A stretch of DNA of 64,000 bases from Piscinibacter sp. Lineage in GTDB: Bacteria > Pseudomonadota > Gammaproteobacteria > Burkholderiales > Burkholderiaceae_C. The notes under the pieces were generated by a model that did no database searches, was not told where the DNA came from, and was given only the letters and a program-made list of their open reading frames with translations. How positions within the stretch are numbered: position 1 is the stretch's first letter; each line of letters begins with the position of its first letter. A program made the translations under genes and the position numbers. Positions 25,887 through 35,154 of the stretch are shown here, piece after piece. The stretch is from contig JAHBZL010000014.1 in assembly GCA_019635485.1 (NCBI GenBank), forward strand, positions 50,587-114,586. The letters run 5' to 3'.

Positions 25887-27629
25887 ATGATCCAAGCCCG
25901 ACAGGAGCTGCTGGCCGCACTGGCCGCGGCGATCGCCGAGGTCAGCCCGGGCGCCGCGCTGGCTGCCGCATTCGAATCCCCCAAGCAGGCCGCGCACGGC
26001 GACCTCGCCTGCACGGCGGCGTTGCAGCTGGCGCGCACCCTGAAGAAGAACCCGCGTGAAGTGGCCCAGGCCCTGGTGGCTGCGCTGCAGCGGCAGGCGG
26101 CCGTGCAGCGCTGGGTCGAGTCGCTCGACATCGCCGGGCCGGGCTTCGTGAACCTGAAGCTGCGCGACGCGGCGCGCCAGGCGGTGGTCGGCGAGGTGCT
26201 GGCCGGCGGCGACGATTTCGGCCGCGCCGCGGGGGCCGGCCCCTCCGTGCTGGTCGAGTTCGTCTCCGCCAACCCGACCGGCCCGCTGCACACCGGGCAC
26301 ACGCGCCAGGCCTGCCTGGGCGACGCGATCTGCAACCTGCTCGAGTGGCAGGGCGCGCGGGTGACGCGCGAGTTCTATTACAACGACGCCGGCGTGCAGA
26401 TCGCCACGCTGGCGAGCTCGGTGCAGGCGCGCCTGAAGGGCCTGAAGCCGGGCGAGCCGGGCTGGCCCGAGTCGGCCTACAACGGCGAGTACATCGCCGA
26501 CGTGGCGGCCGACTTCCTCGCCGGGCGCACGGTGCACGCCGGCGACCGCGCCTTCACCGCCTCGGGCGACCCGGACGACCTGGACGGCATCCGCCAGTTC
26601 GCGGTCGCCTACCTGCGCCGCGAACAGGACCTGGACCTGCAGGCGCTGGGCGTGCGCTTCGATCACTACTTCCTCGAGTCCAGCCTGTATGCCGACGGCC
26701 GCGTCGAGGACGCCGTGCGCCGCCTGGTCGAGTCCGGCAAGACCTACGAGAAGGATGGCGCGCTGTGGCTGCGCACCACCGACTACGGCGACGACAAGGA
26801 CCGCGTGATGCGCAAGTCCGCGCCGCCGGACGGCGCCGCCGCGGCGGACGGCACGCAGTACACCTACTTCGTGCCGGACGTGGCCTACCACCTGGTCAAG
26901 TACGAGCGCGGCTTCGCCAAGGCGATCAACATCCAGGGCGGTGACCACCACGGCACGATCGCGCGCGTGCGCGCCGGCGTGCAGGCGGCCGGCATGGGCG
27001 TGCCGCCCGGCTACCCCGACTACGTGCTGCACAAGATGGTCACCGTGATGAAGGGCGGCCAGGAGGTCAAGATCTCCAAGCGCGCCGGCAGCTACGTGAC
27101 CTTGCGCGACCTGGTCGACTGGACCGGCCGCGACGCGGTGCGCTTCTTCATGCTCAGCCGCAAGGCCGACACCGAGTTCGTGTTCGACGTCGACCTGGCG
27201 CTCAAGCGCAACGACGAGAACCCGGTCTTCTACGTGCAGTACGCGCACGCACGCATCTGCTCGGTGCTCGCGCAGTACGCCGAGCAGGGCGGCGACGCCG
27301 CCACGCTGCGCGAGGCCGATCTGGCGCGGCTGACCGCGCCGACCGAGGCCGCGCTGATGCTGCGCCTGGCCGAGTTCCCGAACGTGCTGGCCGGCGCCGC
27401 CGCGGGGCTGGCGCCGCACGACGTCGCCTTCTACCTGCGCGACCTCGCCGGCGCGTTCCACAGCTACTACGCGAGCGAACGCTTCCTGGTCGAGGACGCG
27501 GCCCTGGCGCGTGCCCGCCTGGCGCTGCTGGCCGCCACCCGCCAGGTGCTGCGCAATGCGCTGGCCGTGCTCGGCGTCGGCGCCCCCGAACGCATGGACC
27601 GCGAGCAACCGGTCCTGGAGACAGCATGA
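25887..27629 (+). CDS. argS: Arginyl-tRNA synthetase
   Basis: A 580-residue class I aminoacyl-tRNA synthetase. HTGH in [13 protein letters not shown] is the HIGH motif, and KISKRAG takes the place of KMSKS. The N-terminal Add1 domain and C-terminal DALR anticodon-binding domain are complete. It charges tRNA-Arg with arginine. The start is supported by length and the family N-terminus. Its stop overlaps the start of the SPOR-domain gene by 4 bp. Confidence 0.97.
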   Translation: MIQARQELLAALAAAIAEVSPGAALAAAFESPKQAAHGDLACTAALQLARTLKKNPREVAQALVAALQRQAAVQRWVESLDIAGPGFVNLKLRDAARQAVVGEVLAGGDDFGRAAGAGPSVLVEFVSANPTGPLHTGHTRQACLGDAICNLLEWQGARVTREFYYNDAGVQIATLASSVQARLKGLKPGEPGWPESAYNGEYIADVAADFLAGRTVHAGDRAFTASGDPDDLDGIRQFAVAYLRREQDLDLQALGVRFDHYFLESSLYADGRVEDAVRRLVESGKTYEKDGALWLRTTDYGDDKDRVMRKSAPPDGAAAADGTQYTYFVPDVAYHLVKYERGFAKAINIQGGDHHGTIARVRAGVQAAGMGVPPGYPDYVLHKMVTVMKGGQEVKISKRAGSYVTLRDLVDWTGRDAVRFFMLSRKADTEFVFDVDLALKRNDENPVFYVQYAHARICSVLAQYAEQGGDAATLREADLARLTAPTEAALMLRLAEFPNVLAGAAAGLAPHDVAFYLRDLAGAFHSYYASERFLVEDAALARARLALLAATRQVLRNALAVLGVGAPERMDREQPVLETA

Positions 27630-28258
27630 GAAGTCAACGCGGCGGTTTTGCCATGGGGCTGATCGTCGGCCTGCTGATCGGGCTGGCGCTGGCGCTGGCG
27701 GTGGCCCTGTACGTCACCAAGGTGCCGGTGCCGTTCGTCAACAAGGTGCCGCAGCGCACGGCCGAGCAGGACGCGGCCGAGATCGAGCGCAACAAGAACT
27801 GGGATCCGAACGCCCCGCTGGCCGGCAAGCCGGCCGCACGCGCGGCCAGCGGCACGGTGCCGGCGCTCAGCAACCCTCCGGCGACCGCGCCGACGCCCAC
27901 GCCGGCGGCGCCTGTCACGACGGCGCCCCCGGGGCGCGATCCGGCCGCCATCCTCTCCGGCCAGGTCCCGGCGCCGGGCGCCGTGCCCGCGCCGCGGCCG
28001 CAGCCGACACCGGCGGCCGATCCGTTCCTGTACTTCGTGCAGGCCGGGGCGTTCACGCGCCCGGACGACGCCGAACAGCAACGCGCCCGGCTGGCGATGA
28101 TGGGCTACGAGGCGAAGGTGACCGAGCGCGAGCAGGCCGGCAAGACGATGTACCGGGTGCGCATCGGCCCGTTCGATCGAAAGAACGACGCCGACGGCGC
28201 CAAGGACAAGCTGGCCGGCGTGGGCGTCGAGTCGGCGCTGGTACGCGTGCAAAAGTAG
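27626..28258 (+). CDS. SPOR-domain cell envelope protein
   Basis: A 210-residue inner-membrane protein. A single N-terminal helix (about 10-31) is followed by a Pro/Ala-rich linker and a C-terminal SPOR domain (about 133-208, from [20 protein letters not shown] on) that binds denuded septal peptidoglycan. The layout is that of FtsN-like or DedD-like division proteins. Its start overlaps the argS stop (ATGA), an arrangement usual in Burkholderiales. Confidence 0.88.
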   Translation: MRSQRGGFAMGLIVGLLIGLALALAVALYVTKVPVPFVNKVPQRTAEQDAAEIERNKNWDPNAPLAGKPAARAASGTVPALSNPPATAPTPTPAAPVTTAPPGRDPAAILSGQVPAPGAVPAPRPQPTPAADPFLYFVQAGAFTRPDDAEQQRARLAMMGYEAKVTEREQAGKTMYRVRIGPFDRKNDADGAKDKLAGVGVESALVRVQK

Positions 28259-28320
28259 CCCGGCCTGACTGAACTTCCTGCGGCGGCCGGACTCTGCCGG
28301 CTGCCCCTACCGAGGAAAGA

Positions 28321-28959
28321 ATGAAAACACTGCGCCGCCGCGAGTTCACCGCCGCCTTGCTGTCCAGCGCCGCACTGCCGGCACTCGCGCAGGGCGGGCC
28401 GATCGAGGGCACCCACTACGTGCGCCTGAGCCAGCCGGTGCCGGCCAATGCTCCGGCCGGCAAGGTGGAGGTGATCGAGTTCTTCTGGTACGGCTGCCCG
28501 CACTGCAATGCCTTCGAGCCGGCCCTCGAGGCCTGGGTCAAGCGGCTGCCGGCCGACGTGGTGTTCCACCGCGTGCCGGTGGCATTCCGCGAGGAGCCGT
28601 TCGGCGCCCACCAGCGCATCTACTACGCCCTGGAGGCGATGGGGCAGGTGCAGGCGATGCACCGCAAGGTGTTCTACGCGATCCACACCGAGCGCATGCG
28701 CCTGGACAAGGTGGCCGACATCGCCGCCTTCATGGGCAAGAACGGCGTCGACGGCGCCAAGTTCACCGAGCTCTTCAACTCCTTCTCGGTGCAGACCAAG
28801 GCGCGCCAGGCCAGGCAGCTGTCCGAGGCCTACAAGATCGACGGCGTGCCGGCGATCGGCATCCAGGGCCGCTTCTACACCTCCGGCACGTTGGCCGGCT
28901 CCCCGGAGCGCTCGCTGCAGGTGGCCGACTACCTGATCGCCGCCGCCCGCAAGGGCTGA
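28321..28959 (+). CDS. dsbA: Thiol:disulfide interchange protein DsbA
   Basis: A 212-residue periplasmic oxidase with a signal peptide and the thioredoxin-fold active site Cys59-Pro-His-Cys62. The cis-Pro loop is in DGVPAIGI. It introduces disulfides into exported proteins and is reoxidised by DsbB. The signal begins MKTLRRREFTAALL, with adjacent arginines reminiscent of a twin-arginine motif, although DsbA normally uses the SRP-Sec route. It follows the SPOR gene by 62 bp. Confidence 0.93.
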   Translation: MKTLRRREFTAALLSSAALPALAQGGPIEGTHYVRLSQPVPANAPAGKVEVIEFFWYGCPHCNAFEPALEAWVKRLPADVVFHRVPVAFREEPFGAHQRIYYALEAMGQVQAMHRKVFYAIHTERMRLDKVADIAAFMGKNGVDGAKFTELFNSFSVQTKARQARQLSEAYKIDGVPAIGIQGRFYTSGTLAGSPERSLQVADYLIAAARKG

Positions 28960-29079
28960 CGGCCGTCCTCGCCGCGCCCCGCCGGGTCGGTCTGCAACCG
29001 CCCTTCCGGTGTCCCGACCGGTCCGGGCCGGTCGCATTGCGCACTGCCCCCGGACCAACCGGCCGGGCCTGCCCGCTTT

Positions 29080-29110
29080 GACGGAAAACCGTCGGAGCAG
29101 CGCGCTAGAA
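29080..29110 (+). promoter_or_regulatory. Candidate lptA promoter region with inverted repeat
   Basis: GACGG-AAAA-CCGTC (29080-29093) is a perfect inverted repeat, and TAGAAT at 29105-29110 is a good -10 box. No convincing -35 box lies at 17 bp. If the -10 is real, transcription would begin near 29117, which excludes the in-frame ATG at 29110 and supports the ATG at 29134 as the lptA start. The rest of the 174-bp gap after dsbA is GC-rich and shows no gene. Confidence 0.35.
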
Positions 29111-29133
29111 TGGTCTGCAAGTTTCATGCCTTT

Positions 29134-29793
29134 ATGAAGAACTGCAGCCTTGCTTTCCTGACACCAGCCTTGCAGCGCGTGGCCGCTGGATCGCTGGCCG
29201 TCCTCGCGCTGCTGGCCGGCGGCCCGGCAGCGGCCGAGAAGGCCGACCGCTTCAAGCCGCTGAACGTCGAGGCCGACCAGCCCGGCCGCATCGACCTGCT
29301 GAAGCAGTACGTGGAGTTCAACGGCAACGTGGTCGTCACCAAGGGAACGATGACGATCCGCGCCAACCGCATCGAGGTGCGCGAGTCGCCGGACGGCTAC
29401 CACAACGCCGTCGCCTACGGTGCCCCGAACAAGCCGGCCACCTTCCGCCAGAAGCGCGACGGCGTGGACGAGTACATCGAGGGCGAGGCCGAGCGCCTGG
29501 AATACGACGGCCGTACCGACACGATCCGCTTCGTCAACAACGCCGCGGTCCGGCGCACGCGCGGCAGCGGCGTGGCCGACGAGATCGCCGGCAACCTGGT
29601 CACCTACGACGGCATCACCGAGGTGTTCAGCGTCTCCGGCGGCGCCGCCGCCACGCCCACCAACCCCGGCGGCCGCGTGCGCGCGGTGCTGACGCCGCGG
29701 GAGGGCACCGCCGCCGCGGCCGAAGCGGCCTCCGCAGCCTCGGCCGCCGCGTTGCCGCTGCGCACGAGCCCGGCACTGGGCGAGAAGAAATGA
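29134..29793 (+). CDS. lptA: Lipopolysaccharide transport periplasmic protein LptA
   Basis: A 219-residue secreted protein: signal peptide to about residue 34 (ending GGPAAA), then an OstA/LptA beta-jellyroll with [26 protein letters not shown] and VRAVLTPR. LptA forms the bridge that carries LPS from the inner to the outer membrane. An Ala-rich C-terminal tail of about 30 residues is an addition to the usual fold. The next gene, lptB, overlaps it by 4 bp. lptC and kdsC, often upstream, are absent here. Confidence 0.92.
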   Translation: MKNCSLAFLTPALQRVAAGSLAVLALLAGGPAAAEKADRFKPLNVEADQPGRIDLLKQYVEFNGNVVVTKGTMTIRANRIEVRESPDGYHNAVAYGAPNKPATFRQKRDGVDEYIEGEAERLEYDGRTDTIRFVNNAAVRRTRGSGVADEIAGNLVTYDGITEVFSVSGGAAATPTNPGGRVRAVLTPREGTAAAAEAASAASAAALPLRTSPALGEKK

Positions 29794-30572
29794 GCGCCGT
29801 GCCGGCCAGCAGCGCGGCTTCCGCCGTCCGCACCCACCGCCTCGAAGCGGTGGGCCTGCAGAAGTCCTACGGCGTGCGCAAGGTCGTCAAGGACGTGCGG
29901 CTCGCGGTCGACAGCGGCGAGGTGGTGGGCCTGCTCGGCCCGAACGGCGCGGGCAAGACGACCAGCTTCTACATGATCGTCGGCCTGGTGCGCGCCGACG
30001 CCGGGCAGATCAGCATCGAGGGCCGGCGCGTCGAGCGGCTGCCGATCCACCAGCGCTCCCGGCTCGGCCTGTCCTACCTGCCGCAGGAAGCGTCGATCTT
30101 CCGCAAGCTGACGGTCGAGGAGAACATCCGCGCGGTGCTCGAGCTGCAGATCGGCAGCGACGGCAAGCCGCTGCGCGACGGGCAGATCGAGCAGTTGCTC
30201 GATTCGCTGCTGCACGACCTGTCGATCGACAAGCTGCGCCATGCGCCGGCGCCGGCGCTGTCCGGCGGCGAGCGGCGCCGCGTCGAGATCGCGCGTGCGC
30301 TGGCGACGCAGCCGCGTTTCATCCTGCTGGACGAGCCGTTCGCCGGCGTCGACCCGATCGCGGTGCTGGAGATCCAGCGCATCATCAGCTTCCTGAAGGC
30401 ACGCGGCATCGGCGTGCTGATCACCGACCACAACGTGCGCGAGACGCTGGGCATCTGCGACCGCGCCTACATCATCAGCGAAGGCACCGTGCTTGCCGAG
30501 GGCACGCCGGCCGAGATCGTCGAGAACGCCGACGTGCGCAAGGTCTACCTCGGCGAACACTTCCGGATGTGA
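29790..30572 (+). CDS. lptB: LPS export ABC transporter ATP-binding protein LptB
   Basis: A 260-residue ABC ATPase. The Walker A motif is GPNGAGKTT, the signature [15 protein letters not shown] and Walker B LLDEPFAG, with the switch His in TDHNVRE. It powers extraction of LPS from the inner membrane with LptFG, which are encoded elsewhere. The ATG overlaps the lptA stop. rpoN follows 75 bp downstream, the widely conserved proteobacterial order. Confidence 0.97.
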   Translation: MSAVPASSAASAVRTHRLEAVGLQKSYGVRKVVKDVRLAVDSGEVVGLLGPNGAGKTTSFYMIVGLVRADAGQISIEGRRVERLPIHQRSRLGLSYLPQEASIFRKLTVEENIRAVLELQIGSDGKPLRDGQIEQLLDSLLHDLSIDKLRHAPAPALSGGERRRVEIARALATQPRFILLDEPFAGVDPIAVLEIQRIISFLKARGIGVLITDHNVRETLGICDRAYIISEGTVLAEGTPAEIVENADVRKVYLGEHFRM

Positions 30573-30647
30573 CATGACGACCCCCCGGTCCACCTCCGGT
30601 GTCCCGACCCTCCGCGGCGGTTGCGCGGCCGCGCGCAGGACCCGGCG

Positions 30648-32186
30648 ATGAAACCTTCGCTCCAGGTCCGCCTCTCGCAGCATCTCGCGCTGACGCCGCA
30701 GCTGCAGCAGTCGATCCGCCTGCTGCAGCTGTCGACGCTCGAACTCCACCAGGAGGTCGAGCAGATGCTGGAGCAGAACCCCTTCCTCGAAGTCGACGAG
30801 GAAGCGCCGGCGCCGTTCGAGCCGCTGGCCGAGCGCACATCGCCGGCCGAACGCGCCGGCGAGCAGGAGTCCGAGCGGGCCGTCGAATCGTCCAGCAGTG
30901 ACGCCGGCGACGACGCCCCGGGCCTGGATGCCGCCGAGCTCGGCACCACCGAGCGCGACGACTGGGAGAACGGCACCGAGCGCGACGACTTCGACGGCAT
31001 CGGCGAAACGCCCGCCAAGGGCACGGCGACCGGCGCCGACGGCGAGGACTTCGACGGCCAGGAGCGCGACAGCGCGATGCCGACGCTGCAGGACCACCTG
31101 CGCCAGCAGCTGCTCGGCATGCGCCTGTCCGCCGAGGACGCCGCCGCGGTGATGGTGCTGATCGAGTCGCTGAACGACGATGGCTACCTGGCCGATCCGC
31201 TGGAGGAGATCGCCGCGCAGCTGCTCGGCCCCGACGCCGACCCGCTGGAGCTCGAGGAACTGATCGACCGGCTGCGCTGCGGCCTGCGCTTCCTGCAGAG
31301 CATGGAGCCGACCGGTGTCGGCGCGGCCGACCTGCCCGAGTGCCTGTGCCTGCAGCTGCGCGCGCAGCCGCGCGACGAGGCGCAGGCGGTGGCGATCATC
31401 ATCTGCAAGCAGCACCTGGATCTGCTCGCGCGGCGCGACCTGAAGAAGCTGATGGCCGCCACCGGCGCCGACGAGGACCTGCTGAAGCAGGCGCAGACGC
31501 TGATCGTCGCCTGCGAGCCCAAGCCCGGGCGTCCGTTCGCGCGTGCCGAGGCCAACATCATCGTGCCGGACGTAATCGTGCAGAAGTCCGGGCGCAGCTG
31601 GAAGGTCGTGCTGAACCCGGACGTGATGCCGCGCCTGCGCATCAACGACCTCTATGCCAACGCGATCCGCCAGGGCCGCGGCGGCGGCATGAACGGCGCC
31701 GGTGCCGGGCTGAATGCCCGGCTGCAGGAAGCGCGCTGGTTCATGAAGAACATCCTGCAGCGCTTCGACACCATCCAGCGCGTCTCGCAGGCGATCGTCG
31801 AGCGCCAGAAGAGCTTCTTCACGCATGGCGAGATCGCGATGAAGCCGCTCGTGCTGCGCGAGATCGCCGACGAGCTCGGGCTGCATGAATCGACCATCTC
31901 GCGCGTCACCACCGCCAAGTACATGGCCACGCCGTTCGGCACCTTCGAGCTGAAGTACTTCTTCGGCTCGTCGCTGAACACCGATGCCGGCGGCAACGCG
32001 TCGAGCACCGCGGTGCGCGCGCTGATCAAGCAGCTGATCGCCGCGGAGGACGCGGCCAAGCCGCTGTCGGACAGCCAGCTCTCGCAGATGCTCGAGGAGC
32101 AGGGCATCCAGGTCGCGCGGCGCACGGTCGCGAAGTACCGCGAGGCCCTGAAGATCGCCCCGGCCAACCTGCGGAAGGCGATGTAA
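30648..32186 (+). CDS. rpoN: RNA polymerase sigma-54 factor
   Basis: A 512-residue sigma-54. The N-terminal Gln/Leu-rich activator-interacting region (MKPSLQVRLSQHLALTPQLQ) is followed by an acidic linker (about 45-150), the core-binding and DNA-binding regions, and the invariant RpoN box ARRTVAKYRE near the C-terminus. It directs transcription from -24/-12 promoters and needs an ATP-dependent activator. The start at 30648 matches the family N-terminus. A repeat element lies between its stop and the next gene. Confidence 0.97.
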   Translation: MKPSLQVRLSQHLALTPQLQQSIRLLQLSTLELHQEVEQMLEQNPFLEVDEEAPAPFEPLAERTSPAERAGEQESERAVESSSSDAGDDAPGLDAAELGTTERDDWENGTERDDFDGIGETPAKGTATGADGEDFDGQERDSAMPTLQDHLRQQLLGMRLSAEDAAAVMVLIESLNDDGYLADPLEEIAAQLLGPDADPLELEELIDRLRCGLRFLQSMEPTGVGAADLPECLCLQLRAQPRDEAQAVAIIICKQHLDLLARRDLKKLMAATGADEDLLKQAQTLIVACEPKPGRPFARAEANIIVPDVIVQKSGRSWKVVLNPDVMPRLRINDLYANAIRQGRGGGMNGAGAGLNARLQEARWFMKNILQRFDTIQRVSQAIVERQKSFFTHGEIAMKPLVLREIADELGLHESTISRVTTAKYMATPFGTFELKYFFGSSLNTDAGGNASSTAVRALIKQLIAAEDAAKPLSDSQLSQMLEEQGIQVARRTVAKYREALKIAPANLRKAM

Positions 32187-32194
32187 TCGTGCTG

Positions 32195-32235
32195 CCCCCA
32201 CGCTCGCTTCGTTCGCTGCCCCCCGAGGGGGCGCG
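32195..32235. repeat. Dispersed C-rich hairpin repeat, copy 1
   Basis: A 41-bp element beginning CCCCCACGCTCGCTTCG and containing the hairpin GCCCCCCGAGGGGGC at 32218-32232. It matches a second copy at 52070-52110 at 38 of 41 positions by eye, and weaker similarity continues toward the next start codon. It fills the gap between rpoN and the RlmL-like gene. It may be a REP-type element. Confidence 0.8.
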
Positions 32236-32268
32236 CGCCTCACTCGGGGCGGCCCAGCGCTCGGCGCG

Positions 32269-33492
32269 ATGAGGCTGTTCCTGCCCTGCGCGGCCGGCGT
32301 CGAGGCGCTGCTGGCCGAGGAGGTCGGCCGCCTGCTGCCGGGGCGCGCGCCGCAGGCGCAGCGCGGCGGCGTCGCGCTGGACGCCGAGCCGGCCGACGCG
32401 ATGGCGCTGAACCTGGGCTCGCGGCTCGCGCAGCGCGTGCTGATCGAGGTCGCGCACGGCCCCTACCGCGACGAGCACGACCTCTATGCGCTGGCCCGCA
32501 GCGTCGACTGGACCCAGTGGATCACGCCGCGCCACACGCTGCGGGTCGACACGACCGCACAGCGCAGCCCGCTGAGGAGCCTGAACTTCGCGGCGCTGCG
32601 CGTGAAGGACGCGGTCTGCGACCGGCTGCGTGAAACGCACGGCGAGCGCCCGAACGTCGACACACGCGCGCCCGACCTGCCGCTGCTGCTGCACGTCGGC
32701 CCCGAGCACGCGACGCTGTACGTCGACAGCTCCGGCGAGGCGCTGTTCAAGCGCGGCTGGCGCGAGGACAAGGGCGACGCGCCGCTGAAGGAGACGCTGG
32801 CCGCGGCACTGCTCGCGGCGGCCGGCTGGCGCGGCACGCCCGAGGCAGGTGGCGCGCTGCACGACCCCTGCTGCGGCTCGGGCACGATCGTGATCGAGGC
32901 GGCACAGATCGCCTGCGGCATCGCACCGGGGCTGCAGCGCCGCTTCGCGTTCGAGCGGCTGCTGCCGTTCGGCACGCCGGATCTGCGCGCCGCGTGGCAG
33001 CGCCAGAAGAACGAGGCGCGCGCGCGCGTGCACGAGGCGGCCGTGCCGATCGTCGCGAGCGACGTCTCGTTCCGCATGGTCGACTTCGCGCGCCGCAACG
33101 CGCAGCGCGCCGGCGTCGAGGGCGCCATCGAGTTCCACGGCGGCGATGCGCTGGAGCGGCCGGCCCCCGGGCTGCCGGCCGGACTGCCCGGCACGCTGCT
33201 GATCAACCCGCCCTACGGCGAGCGCATCGAGGTCGCCGGCAAGGCCGCGGCGCGCCACGAGGGCGACAACAAGGCGCTGCCGACCGACTTCTTCGCCCGC
33301 CTGGCCGCCCACTGGAAACGCGCCTACACGACCCACCCGGCAGGCTGGACCGCCTGGGTGCTGAGCCCGGACATGAAGCTGCCCGGCGCGATGCGCCTGA
33401 AGGCATCGCGCCGCGTGCCGCTGTGGAACGGGCCGATCGAGTGCCGGCTGTTCCGCTTCGACCTGGTCGCCGGCTCGGCGCGCGAGCGCTAG
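32269..33492 (+). CDS. THUMP-domain class I SAM-dependent RNA methyltransferase (RlmL N-domain-like)
   Basis: A 407-residue protein. The N-terminal ferredoxin-like and THUMP domains (about 1-155) are followed by a Rossmann methyltransferase with DPCCGSGTIVIEAA as the SAM loop and the catalytic NPPYGERI. It corresponds to the first half of E. coli RlmL, which methylates 23S rRNA G2445; the second (RlmK) half is missing, as in many betaproteobacteria. The start lies about 34 bp after the dispersed repeat, and no clear Shine-Dalgarno sequence is visible. Confidence 0.85.
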   Translation: MRLFLPCAAGVEALLAEEVGRLLPGRAPQAQRGGVALDAEPADAMALNLGSRLAQRVLIEVAHGPYRDEHDLYALARSVDWTQWITPRHTLRVDTTAQRSPLRSLNFAALRVKDAVCDRLRETHGERPNVDTRAPDLPLLLHVGPEHATLYVDSSGEALFKRGWREDKGDAPLKETLAAALLAAAGWRGTPEAGGALHDPCCGSGTIVIEAAQIACGIAPGLQRRFAFERLLPFGTPDLRAAWQRQKNEARARVHEAAVPIVASDVSFRMVDFARRNAQRAGVEGAIEFHGGDALERPAPGLPAGLPGTLLINPPYGERIEVAGKAAARHEGDNKALPTDFFARLAAHWKRAYTTHPAGWTAWVLSPDMKLPGAMRLKASRRVPLWNGPIECRLFRFDLVAGSARER

Positions 33493-33505
33493 CGTCGACT
33501 GCGGC

Positions 33506-33925
33506 TCAGCGGCCGCCCAGGCGCGCGAGCAGGTCGCCCAGATCCGGCATCGCGTCGGCCCCGCCCTCCGGCAGACGGCCGTGCGGCGTCAGCTGGTCCA
33601 CCACCTGCGGCAGCAGCTGCGCGAGCGGGCCGAGCAGCGCGCCCGCGTCGATCCCGCTGCGCTGCGCCAGGCCGGCGAGCAGGTCATCGCCCAGCGCGCC
33701 GCCCAGCGCGTCGGGCGAGACGGGCATGTTCTGGCCCGTTCCGACCCACGAACCCACCGCGTCGCCCAGGCCGCCGCGCTGCAGCCGGCCGACCAGGTCG
33801 GCGAGGCCGCCGCCCTGGCCCTGCGCCAGCATCGCGAGCACGGCGCGCAGCAGCTCGCCCTGGCCCGCGCCGCCGCCCCCGGACGGCTGGCCGAGGGCAC
33901 CGATGACGGAATCGAGCAGACCCAT
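33506..33925 (-). CDS. YidB-family (DUF937) protein
   Basis: A 139-residue soluble protein rich in Gly, Leu and Ala. It starts MGLLDSVIGALGQ and contains VGRLQRGGLGDAVGSWVG, the pattern of YidB/DUF937 proteins. Their function is unknown. An AAGGAG ribosome binding site precedes the ATG at 33925. It ends 13 bp from the convergent RlmL-like gene. Confidence 0.8.
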   Translation of the reverse strand: MGLLDSVIGALGQPSGGGGAGQGELLRAVLAMLAQGQGGGLADLVGRLQRGGLGDAVGSWVGTGQNMPVSPDALGGALGDDLLAGLAQRSGIDAGALLGPLAQLLPQVVDQLTPHGRLPEGGADAMPDLGDLLARLGGR

Positions 33926-33984
33926 GGTGAACTCCTTCGAGTGATTTCGGCGCCATTCTGCGCCGGGCGACAGCTGCCCGCGCT

Positions 33985-35154
33985 TCAGGCCACGGCCGCG
34001 CGCCGGCGCTGCGCCGCCAGCCACAGCAAGCCCACGGCGATCAGCACCACCGGCACGATCGACCCCAGGTTCAGCCAGGTCCAGCCGCTGGTCGTGACGA
34101 GCGCGCCGGAGCCCAGCGAAGTCAGCGTCATCGTCGCCATCACGGTGCCGTCCATGGCCGCCTGCGCACCGGTCTTCTCCTCGGGGCGGTAGGACTGCGT
34201 GAACAGCGTCGTGCCGCCGATGAAGAGGAAGTTCCAGCCGATGCCCAGCGCGACCAGCGCCGCGAGGAACTGCGCCACCTCGACGCCGCTGAGCGCCACT
34301 GCGATGCACAGCGCGTTCAGCAGCACGCCGACACCCATCACCGGCAGGCAGCCGAAGCGCTTGATCAGCGCGCCGGTGAAGAAGCTGGGCACGAACATGC
34401 CGAGCACGTGCCACTGGATCACCTGCGCCGCGGCGCCGAAGGGATGGCTGCATTGCGCCATCGCGATCGGCGTCGCGGCCATCAGCAGGTTCATCACGCC
34501 GTAGCCGAGCGCGCAGCTGGCCACGGCGACGATGAACACCGGCTGGCGCGCCAGCTCGGACAAAGGCCGGCCCGGCCGCGCCGCATCGGGCAGCGGCAGC
34601 GGCGGGAAGCGGATGAAGGCGAGCGTGACCAGCGCCAGCAGCGCGACCAGCACCAGCGCCGCATAGGCGCCGACGAACGCGACCGTGAACAGACCGCGCG
34701 TCGCCGTGGCCAGGTTCGGCCCGACCACCGCGCCGAGGATGCCGCCGGCCAGCACCCACGAGATGGCGCGTTCCTTGTGCTCCGGGCCCACCAGTTCCAT
34801 GGCCGCGAAGCGGTACAGGCCGGCGTTGGCGTTGTAGTAGCCGGCCACCAGCGTGCCGAGCACGAGCAGCCAGAAGTCCTGCCGCCACGCCGCCCAGGCG
34901 CAGGTGGCGGTGCTCGCCATCGCGACCAGCACGCCGAGCTGGAACGCACGCTGGCGGCCGAACGCTCGCTGGTGGCGCGCGACGAGCGGCGCGGCCAGCG
35001 CAGCGCCGGCCACGTAGCCGGCCACCGGCAGCGTCGCCATCCAGGGCTGCGGCGCGAGGCTGAGCCCGACCAGCCCGTTGATCGCGATGAACGTGACGTT
35101 GTTGATCAGGAGCAGGCCCTGGCACAGGGTCAGCAGCGCGAGCGGCAGGTTCAA
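33985..35154 (-). CDS. MFS transporter
   Basis: A 389-residue major facilitator protein with about 12 membrane helices; the loop between helices 2 and 3 contains RHQRAFGRQRAF. It starts with TTG, which overlaps the rsmE stop in the sequence TTGA, so translation is probably coupled. An internal ATG would delete the first helix, which argues for the TTG. The substrate is unknown. Confidence 0.8.
   Translation of the reverse strand: MNLPLALLTLCQGLLLINNVTFIAINGLVGLSLAPQPWMATLPVAGYVAGAALAAPLVARHQRAFGRQRAFQLGVLVAMASTATCAWAAWRQDFWLLVLGTLVAGYYNANAGLYRFAAMELVGPEHKERAISWVLAGGILGAVVGPNLATATRGLFTVAFVGAYAALVLVALLALVTLAFIRFPPLPLPDAARPGRPLSELARQPVFIVAVASCALGYGVMNLLMAATPIAMAQCSHPFGAAAQVIQWHVLGMFVPSFFTGALIKRFGCLPVMGVGVLLNALCIAVALSGVEVAQFLAALVALGIGWNFLFIGGTTLFTQSYRPEEKTGAQAAMDGTVMATMTLTSLGSGALVTTSGWTWLNLGSIVPVVLIAVGLLWLAAQRRRAAVA

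Noticed and set aside
29110-29133. Upstream ATG at 29110 as the lptA start
   Set aside because: It overlaps a likely -10 box and adds eight residues before a normal signal peptide. The ATG at 29134 fits better, though the evidence is modest.
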